14,515 nt of DNA from an uncultured Clostridia bacterium (GTDB lineage Bacteria > Bacillota > Clostridia > UBA1381), in the NCBI GenBank assembly GCA_910585795.1, contig CAJUFV010000022.1, positions 1-14,515 on the forward strand, written 5' to 3'. The position numbers and the translations under genes are program-made. Each line of letters begins with the position of its first letter. Position 1 is the stretch's first letter. A model generated the notes under the pieces. The model did not search any database, had not been told where the DNA came from, and worked only from the letters and a program-made list of their open reading frames with translations. Positions 1 through 5,460 of this stretch are shown piece after piece.

Positions 1-110
1 TGTAGTGTGCCTGTATCTTCAAGTATCATTTTAACACAAAATTTGGAATGCTGCTCTACTGTTTTGGTTTCATAACCTTTTGTGCCTTGTAGCGCAGCGG
101 AAAGGAATGG
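1..110 (-). other. Open minus-strand reading frame running off the window edge, possible gene remnant
   Basis: From position 110 down to the window edge one minus-strand frame stays open for 36 codons after a TGA at 113-111. Its composition is protein-like, with many Lys, Glu and Thr residues, while the opposite strand reads as a Ser/Leu-rich shadow. The only ATG in the frame is at 29-27, has no ribosome binding site in front of it, and would leave most of the protein-like stretch untranslated. It may be the decayed 5' part of a gene lying to the left, or chance. I do not recognise the family. It overlaps the upstream region of the XRE gene. Confidence 0.2.
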
Positions 111-118
111 TCATAACT

Positions 119-346
119 ATGGACATACAGTATGAAAAAAAAATTGGATATAAAATCCGCGCAATACGAGAAAAAACAAAAATGACACAAGAGGAATTGT
201 CTGCCAGACTACAGGTACGGGGCTGTGATATAACACGCAGCGCAATAGCAAAAATCGAAGTAGGACAGCGCCATATTTATCCAGATGAAATCAGACACAT
301 AAAAGAGATATTATGTGTAAATTATGAGGATTTATTTAATGTATAA
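119..346 (+). CDS. XRE-family helix-turn-helix transcriptional regulator
   Basis: A 75-residue protein made almost entirely of one Cro/C1-type helix-turn-helix domain. The segment IRAIREKTKMTQEELSARLQ is the classic first helices of the domain, followed by the recognition-helix region ITRSAIAKIEVGQRHIYPDE and a closing helix ending YEDLF. It presumably binds an operator as a dimer; the target is unknown and no effector domain is present. I chose the ATG at 119, about 12 bases after a GGAAAGG ribosome binding site. The ATG at 107 lies too close to that site, and a TTG at 80 has no support. It is the only convincing plus-strand gene and converges on the dehydrogenase gene. The family call is firm, the biological role unknown. 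Confidence 0.85.
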   Translation: MDIQYEKKIGYKIRAIREKTKMTQEELSARLQVRGCDITRSAIAKIEVGQRHIYPDEIRHIKEILCVNYEDLFNV

Positions 347-379
347 AAGGTCAGCTAAAAAAGCTGACCTTTTATACAT
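339..379. terminator. Bidirectional rho-independent terminator between convergent genes
   Basis: A perfect 18-bp inverted repeat (339-356 with 362-379) encloses a 5-base A/T loop. The stem is built as an A-rich foot, a GGTCAGCT core and a matching CCTTTTA foot, so it reads as a terminator on either strand. It contains the stop codons of both the XRE gene (344-346) and the dehydrogenase (372-374), so both genes end inside the hairpin. Confidence 0.85.
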
Positions 380-1325
380 CTACTCTGTTACGTTTTCCGC
401 CCATTATAAATGTTTCTATATTTTTATATACTTCATTCATACACCGTCTGCGCGCCTCATATGCTCCCCATGCCATATGAGGAGTCAAAATCACATTTTT
501 TCTATGTAATATTCTATTATACGGACTGTCCGATGTCATAGGCTCAGACGAATATACATCAATTCCAAGGCCGCCTATTTTTCCGCTTTCCACTCCAGAC
601 ACAAGAGCCTCTTCATCAGCAACCGCGCCGCGTGATACATTAATAAATACAACTCCGTCCTTCATCATATTAATACGCTTTTCATCTATCATATTCTTTG
701 TTTCAGCAGTGAGCGGCACATGTACAGAAATTATATCAGAACGGCGGCAAAGCTCGTCTAAATCAACCATATTACCATACTCTTTTAATCTTTTATGAGG
801 ATTAATAAGCAGCAAAGCGCCCATGGCTGACGCAACACGTCCGACCTGACTTCCAATATTGCCGTAACCAATTATTCCCCATGTTTTTCCGGCAAGCTCA
901 TTAAAATACGGCTTTAAATGATTTTGCACGCCACCTTCTGTGTAGCTTCCGTCCTTTACATAGTCATTAAATTCCGACAAATGAGTCATAAGTGACAAAA
1001 CCATTGACACAGTAATCTGGGATACAGACGCTGTCGAATATCCGCACACATTGCACACCGCAATTTCATTACGCCAGCAGTAATTAATATCTATATTGTC
1101 ATATCCAGTTGCCGTAACACAAATAAGCTTGAGCTTGTCTGCTAACGCAAGATTACTCTCATTCAGTCTTATTTTATTAACAACGATAACAGAGGCGTCT
1201 TTTATTCTTTCCTCTAATTGAGCGGATGACGTTGATGAATAAATCTTCACCTTTCCCAGCTTATCAAACATGGAAAAATCCATATCATCTCCAAGTGTAT
1301 TTGCGTCCAGTATTACTATCTGCAC
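372..1325 (-). CDS. D-isomer-specific 2-hydroxyacid dehydrogenase (glycerate dehydrogenase-like)
   Basis: A 317-residue cytoplasmic oxidoreductase that should interconvert a 2-oxoacid and a D-2-hydroxyacid using NAD(P)H. The nucleotide-binding glycine motif GYGNIG is at residues 153-158, and the catalytic Arg232 (in NVSRGA), Glu261 (in YSSEP) and His283 (in TPHMAWGA) are all present. Length and the N-terminal LDANTLGDD suggest the glycerate dehydrogenase/hydroxypyruvate reductase branch, but the substrate cannot be read from sequence. At the end of the second beta strand, where NAD-specific enzymes carry Asp, it has Asn175 followed by Pro-His-Lys-Arg, which may favour NADP. I prefer the GTG at 1325, about 6 bases after a GGGGGA site. 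A GTG at 1331 overlaps the thioesterase stop but sits on top of the ribosome binding site. Either way it is translationally close to the upstream thioesterase gene. Confidence 0.9.
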   Translation of the reverse strand: MQIVILDANTLGDDMDFSMFDKLGKVKIYSSTSSAQLEERIKDASVIVVNKIRLNESNLALADKLKLICVTATGYDNIDINYCWRNEIAVCNVCGYSTASVSQITVSMVLSLMTHLSEFNDYVKDGSYTEGGVQNHLKPYFNELAGKTWGIIGYGNIGSQVGRVASAMGALLLINPHKRLKEYGNMVDLDELCRRSDIISVHVPLTAETKNMIDEKRINMMKDGVVFINVSRGAVADEEALVSGVESGKIGGLGIDVYSSEPMTSDSPYNRILHRKNVILTPHMAWGAYEARRRCMNEVYKNIETFIMGGKRNRVDV

Positions 1326-1327
1326 AA

Positions 1328-1756
1328 TCACTCCCCCTTATAAAGCAATTCACTAAGCTTAAGCCATACATCAGGATAAAGCTTTTTCAGATTAATCGGA
1401 GCAAAGTCACGGTTAATAAAACCGTGTCCTGTTTTACCCGTTGTCATGAGCTTCATTTCAGGCAGCTTATACACCTCATATTCAAACTCACAGCGCGCAA
1501 CTGTCAGCTTTGTAAGCCTGCATTGGACAAGAACCTCATCCTCATATCGTAAACCGTAATAATACCTTGCTCCTGTTTCCGTAAGCGGAAGTAATATGCC
1601 CATCTTTTCCATGTCAGTATAACTCATACCACTTTTTTTTATAAAATCGGTACGTGCCGCCTCAAACCACGGATAATATCTCGAATGATGCACAATACCC
1701 ATCATATCCGTTTCGGCATATCTCACTGTAAGGTATGTTTCACTCATATATGACAT
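1328..1756 (-). CDS. Hot-dog-fold acyl-CoA thioesterase (YbgC/FadM-like)
   Basis: A 142-residue single-domain protein of the 4-hydroxybenzoyl-CoA thioesterase family, expected to hydrolyse an acyl-CoA or related thioester in the cytoplasm. The signature VRYAETDMMGIVHHSRYYPW contains the catalytic Asp17 followed by Gly and the helix start typical of the family. The usual length is about 130-150 residues. The start is the ATG at 1756, 8 bases after GGAGG. An upstream in-frame ATG at 1771 precedes that ribosome binding site and is rejected. It lies 73 bases after pyk and its stop touches the start region of the dehydrogenase, so the three are probably cotranscribed. The substrate is unknown, and no pathway link to glycolysis is evident. 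Confidence 0.9.
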   Translation of the reverse strand: MSYMSETYLTVRYAETDMMGIVHHSRYYPWFEAARTDFIKKSGMSYTDMEKMGILLPLTETGARYYYGLRYEDEVLVQCRLTKLTVARCEFEYEVYKLPEMKLMTTGKTGHGFINRDFAPINLKKLYPDVWLKLSELLYKGE

Positions 1757-1797
1757 TCTGTATTCCTCCATATTCCATCCATTTCAACACAGACAAC

Positions 1798-1821
1798 AAG
1801 CAGGCATCGCATAGCCTGCTT
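1798..1821 (-). other. Stem-loop just after the pyk stop codon
   Basis: A perfect 8-bp stem (AAGCAGGC with GCCTGCTT) has an 8-base loop and lies 8 bases after the pyk stop. On the minus strand no run of T follows, so it is at best a weak terminator. It could damp expression of the downstream thioesterase and dehydrogenase, or protect the 3' end of the pyk message. Confidence 0.5.
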
Positions 1822-1829
1822 ATTTTCCT

Positions 1830-3584
1830 TTATTTGAGCTTTTCTGTCCCCGAATATACCAGGCCGCGCTTCGCGTCCATTGTAATTGTTGTTCCGCTCT
1901 TTAATATCTTTGTAGCTCCCGGAGCAGCCACGATTACAGGAATATCAAGAGCGGCGGCAAGTATACTAGCATTATTTGCCTCTCCTGTCTCCTCAGAAAT
2001 AATTCCGGATGCTTTTCTTAACATGGAAATCATCTCCGCTGTGATATTATTTGTTACAACAATATCACCGTCACTGAAATTCTTCCGCAAATCCTCGCAG
2101 CTTGTAGCAACACATACATTAGCCGTAGTACTTATTGTGTCAAGTCCTTTTCCGCTCACAAGAATATTGCCGACAAGATGTACCTTCATAATATTTGTCG
2201 TTCCCGCAACACCCATGGGAGCTCCACCGGTTATTACAACAAGGTCGCCATCCTGAATTAGTCCTGTTTTCTGCGCGCATTCCACCGCATGGTCAAAAAG
2301 CTCGTCTGTATTGCTTCTCGCCTCACTCATAATAGGAATAACACCCCATGAAAGATTCAACTGACGGCGCGCTTTTACGCTCAGTGTCGGCGCTATAATA
2401 GGACAGGACGGTCTAAACCTTGAAAGCTGCATAGCAGTTCCTCCTGAATATGTCAAAGCGATAACCGCAGAAGCGCATAAATCATGCGCAGTCGTACATG
2501 TGGCATGACTGATAGCGTTAGTCACATCCATACGCGAATCAAAATTCATTCTATCCAGACGTTTTACATAATCAATATCATTTTCCGTTCTTTCCGCGAT
2601 TGAAGCCATTGTCCTGACAGTCTCAACTGGATATTTTCCTATAGCCGTTTCACCTGAAAGCATAATAGCGCTCGTTCCGTCATAAATAGCGTTTGCAACG
2701 TCTGTTGTCTCCGCTCTTGTAGGACGCGGATTTCTTATCATCGAATCAAGCATCTGAGTTGCCGTAATAACCACTTTGCCGGCGCGGTAGGTTTTTTTAA
2801 TAAGACGTTTCTGTATAACAGGTAAATCCTGCATATCAATTTCAACACCCATATCTCCTCTAGCAACCATTATTCCATGCGATTCTCTTATAATATCATC
2901 AATATTATTTACACCCTCTGCATTCTCAATTTTTGAAATTACATGAATCCCTCTTCCACCGTGGCTTTGCAGAACACCCTTTATTTCCTTTACGTCAGAG
3001 GCAGTTCTTACAAACGAAGCCGCTATAAAATCAACATCATTTTCTATACCAAAAATAATATCATCAATATCCTTCTGACTCATATAAGGCATTGAAAGAG
3101 AAACATTGGGAATATTAACTCCCTTCTTGTTTGACACAACTCCGCCGTTCTTTACCTGACACAGTATTCTGGTATTTTTAACACTTAATACCTCCATCTC
3201 AATAAGACCATCATCAATAAGTATTCTGTTTCCGACTTTTATATCTTTAGGCAAATCCTTATACGTTATTGATACCTGAGTTTCATCACCCTCCACATCA
3301 TCTGTACAGAGAGTAAATTTCTGACCTTCTTTCAGCTCAGCCTTACCATTTTTAAATTCCTTAACTCTTACCTCAGGTCCTTTTGTATCAAGCAGTATTG
3401 CAACCGGAGCATCCAGCTCTTCTCTCACCTTCTTTATGCGGTTTATTCTTTCAAGAGCTTCCTCATATGTTCCGTGTGAAAAATTCAGACGCGCCACATC
3501 CATTCCGCCCAGCATAAGGTCTCTCAGCACATCTTCACTGTCTGTTGCCGGTCCCATTGTACATATAATTTTTGTTCGTCTCAT
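1830..3584 (-). CDS. pyk: Pyruvate kinase with C-terminal PEP-utilizer-like domain
   Basis: A 584-residue enzyme that transfers phosphate from phosphoenolpyruvate to ADP, the last step of glycolysis. The TIM barrel carries RLNFSHG (32-38), DTKGPEVR (66-73), the catalytic SKIENAEG (Lys218, Glu220) and the metal-site RGDMG (242-246), then RAGK and the MLSGETAIG stretch. A lid domain sits at roughly 70-170 and the allosteric C domain ends near 475. The last ~100 residues form the extra domain seen in Bacillus-type enzymes, homologous to the phosphohistidine swivel of PEP-utilizing enzymes. Here that domain reads TGEANNAS where a TSHA-type histidine motif would be expected, so no phosphorylatable His is visible. 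The ATG follows a GGAGGA site at 5-9 bases. The gene lies 186 bases after pfkA, beyond a terminator, so it needs its own promoter; I could not identify one confidently. Confidence 0.97.
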   Translation of the reverse strand: MRRTKIICTMGPATDSEDVLRDLMLGGMDVARLNFSHGTYEEALERINRIKKVREELDAPVAILLDTKGPEVRVKEFKNGKAELKEGQKFTLCTDDVEGDETQVSITYKDLPKDIKVGNRILIDDGLIEMEVLSVKNTRILCQVKNGGVVSNKKGVNIPNVSLSMPYMSQKDIDDIIFGIENDVDFIAASFVRTASDVKEIKGVLQSHGGRGIHVISKIENAEGVNNIDDIIRESHGIMVARGDMGVEIDMQDLPVIQKRLIKKTYRAGKVVITATQMLDSMIRNPRPTRAETTDVANAIYDGTSAIMLSGETAIGKYPVETVRTMASIAERTENDIDYVKRLDRMNFDSRMDVTNAISHATCTTAHDLCASAVIALTYSGGTAMQLSRFRPSCPIIAPTLSVKARRQLNLSWGVIPIMSEARSNTDELFDHAVECAQKTGLIQDGDLVVITGGAPMGVAGTTNIMKVHLVGNILVSGKGLDTISTTANVCVATSCEDLRKNFSDGDIVVTNNITAEMISMLRKASGIISEETGEANNASILAAALDIPVIVAAPGATKILKSGTTITMDAKRGLVYSGTEKLK

Positions 3585-3706
3585 AGAGTTCCTCCATTAA
3601 TATTATTGTTATATAAATCAAAGCTTCTTTCAGTTCTGTTAGATATATAAGAAAACTTTTTAAACAGAAAAATATTTCCCATAATTCATGCCAACTCATA
3701 TCAGAT

Positions 3707-3730
3707 AAAAAAGGTGTTCATATGAACACC
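3707..3730 (-). terminator. Rho-independent terminator after pfkA
   Basis: The perfect palindrome GGTGTTCATATGAACACC (3713-3730) folds as a 7-bp stem with an ATAT loop and is followed on the minus strand by six T residues (3712-3707). It lies 40 bases after the pfkA stop and should end the mtrB-pfkA transcript. A second, imperfect hairpin (CTGTCGGC/GTCGTCAG, about 3740-3760) stands directly ahead of it. Confidence 0.88.
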
Positions 3731-3770
3731 CTTCAAAAGCTGACGACTTTGCCGACAGCCTGTCTGTTAA

Positions 3771-4748
3771 TTATACTGAGAGCTTCTTTGCTAAATCAAC
3801 CAGCATTTGAGGCAGTTCCTTCTTCATTGCGAGTCCCTCCTCAATATCAACGTCAGTAATCATATGGTCTCTCATACATACAATTCTATTCTGCTTACCC
3901 TGAAGAAGCAGCTCTACTGCCATACCGCCCATTTCACTTGCAACAACTCTGTCTCGGACTGTAGGACTGCCGCCTCTCTGAACATGACCTAAAATAGTTG
4001 CTCTTGACTCAATACCTGTCTTTTCTTCAATTTCCTTAGCCATTTCAATAACTCCGCCTACACCCTCGGCCACAATAATAATAGAATGCTTTCTTCCTCT
4101 TGATTTACTCTCAAGTATTGGACGAAGTACATCCTCATCAAAATTCCACTCTCTTTCAGGTACAAGAATAACCTCCGCGCCGCAGGCGATACCAGCCTGA
4201 ATAGCAATATAACCTGCCGCTCTTCCCATAACCTCGATTATAGAACATCTTTCATGACTCTGCGCAGTATCTCTAATCTTATCGACTGCATCCTTAACGG
4301 TGTTAAGACATGTATCATAACCAACAGTATACTCACTGCAGTTAATATCATTGTCAATTGTGCCGGGCATAGCTATTGTAGGAAGACCCGCGGCGCACAA
4401 ATCCTTTGCTCCTCTGAAGGAACCGTCTCCTCCTATAACAATAAGTCCGTCCAGACCAAACACTTTAGCAATCTGAACAGCCTTTTCCACGCCTTCTTTT
4501 TCCTTAAATTCAAGACAGCGCGCTGTTTGAAGAATTGTTCCGCCTCTCTGGAGTATCTCAGAAACAGACCTTGCATTCATCTCAACAAGCTCACCGTTAA
4601 TAAGTCCGTTATAGCCTCTTCTTACGCCAAACACCTTAAGTCCGTAATACGAGCCGACTCTGACAACCGCGCGGATTGCCGCATTCATTCCCGGCGCGTC
4701 GCCTCCGCTTGTCAGTACACCTATTGTTCTCACATTATTATTTTCCAT
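3771..4748 (-). CDS. pfkA: ATP-dependent 6-phosphofructokinase
   Basis: A 325-residue cytoplasmic glycolytic enzyme phosphorylating fructose 6-phosphate to fructose 1,6-bisphosphate; it is expected to be a tetramer. Visible motifs are the ATP loop TSGGDAPGMNAAIR (13-26), GGDGSFRG (106-113), and catalytic PGTIDND (128-134) with Asp132 as the proton acceptor. Arg167 is in SHERCSI, and MGRAAG and the allosteric PERE around 197-200 follow. Gly109 and Gly129, in place of the Asp and Lys of pyrophosphate-dependent enzymes, point to ATP as donor. Start choice: the ATG at 4748 stands 10 bases after GGGAGG. A GTG at 4766 lies on that ribosome binding site and is rejected. It follows the small DUF2007-like gene by 23 bases and is the last gene before the terminator. 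Confidence 0.97.
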   Translation of the reverse strand: MENNNVRTIGVLTSGGDAPGMNAAIRAVVRVGSYYGLKVFGVRRGYNGLINGELVEMNARSVSEILQRGGTILQTARCLEFKEKEGVEKAVQIAKVFGLDGLIVIGGDGSFRGAKDLCAAGLPTIAMPGTIDNDINCSEYTVGYDTCLNTVKDAVDKIRDTAQSHERCSIIEVMGRAAGYIAIQAGIACGAEVILVPEREWNFDEDVLRPILESKSRGRKHSIIIVAEGVGGVIEMAKEIEEKTGIESRATILGHVQRGGSPTVRDRVVASEMGGMAVELLLQGKQNRIVCMRDHMITDVDIEEGLAMKKELPQMLVDLAKKLSV

Positions 4749-4771
4749 CGTTTCAAATCCTCCCACAAAGC

Positions 4772-4972
4772 TTAAAATAGTTCATTTTCAATCATTAAAT
4801 CCTGAGCCGTCTCCAGTTCGGTTGACGGAACAAGCACCTCATAACAGTTCCCTCTGTCCGCATCACTGCTAATGGAACGTCTTAATCTTGAAATAACATC
4901 ATTCTCCTTAAGCACTTCAACAAGCTTTTCAGATGTCTGAATAGACTGTGATATATAAACTACTGTCCACAT
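4772..4972 (-). CDS. Small DUF2007-like conserved protein
   Basis: A 66-residue acidic protein with no signal peptide or membrane segment. The pattern of an N-terminal beta strand (WTVVYIS), an amphipathic helix (SEKLVEVLKEND), basic residues, and a final YEVLVPSTELETAQDLM resembles the ferredoxin-like fold of DUF2007-type proteins, some of which are described as putative signal-transducing proteins. The match is by pattern only. The ATG follows a perfect AGGAGG at 6 bases, which argues strongly that the gene is real and well translated. It is sandwiched between mtrB (33 bases) and pfkA (23 bases). From memory, small proteins of this kind recur next to pfkA in Clostridia. No function is known to me. 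Confidence 0.8.
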   Translation of the reverse strand: MWTVVYISQSIQTSEKLVEVLKENDVISRLRRSISSDADRGNCYEVLVPSTELETAQDLMIENELF

Positions 4973-5005
4973 AATTAACCTCCTGCCGCATAAGCCGCGA
5001 TAATA

Positions 5006-5218
5006 TTATCTCTCATCCGACAAAAGCTTGCCGTGTTTAGTATATATTTCAGCAGCGCCGTTTATTTTTATTGCCGTTGTCATCTCCGTAAACTGAGCGA
5101 GAAACACCTCTCCCTTATCAAGCTTTTCTGTATGATGAAATCTGGTATCTTTTCCGCTTGTCAGTCCTATAATATTTACGCCGTCCTCCAGCGCCTTTAC
5201 AACGATATAATCTTCCAT
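5006..5218 (-). CDS. mtrB: TRAP-like tryptophan-responsive RNA-binding attenuation protein
   Basis: A 70-residue protein that aligns without gaps to Bacillus subtilis TRAP (75 residues, recalled from memory) with an offset of 5. EDGVNIIGLTSG, DTRFHHTEKLDKGEV, AQFTEMTTAIKI are the shared core. TRAP forms an 11-subunit ring that binds tryptophan between subunits and wraps (G/U)AG-repeat RNA to attenuate transcription or block translation of tryptophan genes. Of the RNA-binding residues, Phe27 (F32), Glu31 (E36), Lys32 (K37), Asp34 (D39) and Lys51 (K56) are kept, but Arg58 is Asn53 here. Bacillus His51 is Met46. The ATG at 5218 stands about 15 bases after AGGGAG, an unusually long gap; no better in-frame start exists. 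In Bacillus mtrB is paired with folE; here it leads a DUF2007-like gene and pfkA, and no trp gene is in the window. Family call is firm; target RNAs are unknown. Confidence 0.93.
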   Translation of the reverse strand: MEDYIVVKALEDGVNIIGLTSGKDTRFHHTEKLDKGEVFLAQFTEMTTAIKINGAAEIYTKHGKLLSDER

Positions 5219-5304
5219 AGCTATCTGTACTAACTCCCTTCACAAACCAAGGCTGAAAAAATTTCATAATCTGCATTTTGTGATTATGTGTCTGCACAGC
5301 CAAC

Positions 5305-5337
5305 TCATAAAAGCGACGCCTCAGACAATTTATTCAT
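5305..5337 (-). CDS. Possible 10-codon leader peptide upstream of mtrB
   Basis: An ATG at 5337-5335, 6 to 7 bases after GAGG, opens a frame for MNKLSEASLL and stops at 5305. Its stop overlaps (ATGA) the start of a second short frame, 5308-5264 (14 residues, with a Trp codon at position 3). The stop of that frame overlaps (ATGA) a third start at 5267, whose frame also has an early Trp codon and runs past the mtrB start in another phase. Only the first has a visible ribosome binding site. Such chains can arise by chance in 150 bases, so this is tentative. Confidence 0.3.
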   Translation of the reverse strand: MNKLSEASLL

Positions 5338-5345
5338 ACTTTTAC

Positions 5346-5358
5346 CTCGTCTAATCTC
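5346..5358 (-). promoter_or_regulatory. Three evenly spaced (G/U)AG triplets, possible partial TRAP site
   Basis: The minus-strand leader reads GAG-AU-UAG-AC-GAG, three triplets at the exact 2-base spacing TRAP prefers, with the last GAG forming the ribosome binding site of the leader frame at 5337. More (G/U)AG triplets follow at about 5322, 5306, 5236, 5232 and 5223, but irregularly spaced. Known TRAP sites in Bacillus use about 9 to 11 triplets, so by that standard this one is incomplete. Confidence 0.25.
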
Positions 5359-5377
5359 CAAATATTACATATATTAT

Positions 5378-5406
5378 ATAATATAGCATTTTTACAAATT
5401 TTGCAA
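5378..5406 (-). promoter_or_regulatory. Likely sigma-A promoter for mtrB-pfkA
   Basis: On the minus strand a TTGCAA -35 element (5406-5401) is separated by 17 bases from TATTAT (5383-5378). The overlapping TGCTATATT gives an extended -10 alternative with a 15-base spacer. It lies in a very AT-rich stretch after the end of dnaE, and places transcription start near 5371, leaving a leader of about 150 bases before mtrB. The AT richness lowers specificity. Confidence 0.55.
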
Positions 5407-5460
5407 GAGTAAATACATTAAAAAATATACATACTCCGTCACGCGTTTTGGTTATTTTTA

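Noticed and set aside
1735..2256. 173-residue plus-strand frame opposite pyk
   Set aside because: Hydrophobic, Ser-rich shadow of the highly conserved pyk coding strand; no ribosome binding site and no family resemblance.
3585..3706. Promoter for pyk
   Set aside because: Several TATA-like hexamers occur, but none has a convincing -35 at 16-18 bases, so no position is called although a promoter is expected here.
4254..4775. 173-residue plus-strand frame opposite pfkA
   Set aside because: Shadow frame of pfkA with Ser/Asn-rich, Cys-rich composition; no domain recognised.
5118..5303. 61-residue minus-strand frame overlapping the start of mtrB
   Set aside because: It needs a TTG start without a ribosome binding site, becomes very basic and low in complexity where it overlaps mtrB in another phase, and resembles no family. 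Its upstream part is kept only as part of the leader observation.
5219..5371. T-box or known riboswitch in the mtrB leader
   Set aside because: No T-box TGG-containing antiterminator motif, no specifier-loop layout and no terminator hairpin are visible before mtrB.
5407..5445. Imperfect AT-rich inverted repeat after dnaE as a terminator
   Set aside because: The stem has a mismatch and G-T pairs, is almost all A/T outside its five-base foot, and lacks a following T run, so termination of dnaE here is not supported.
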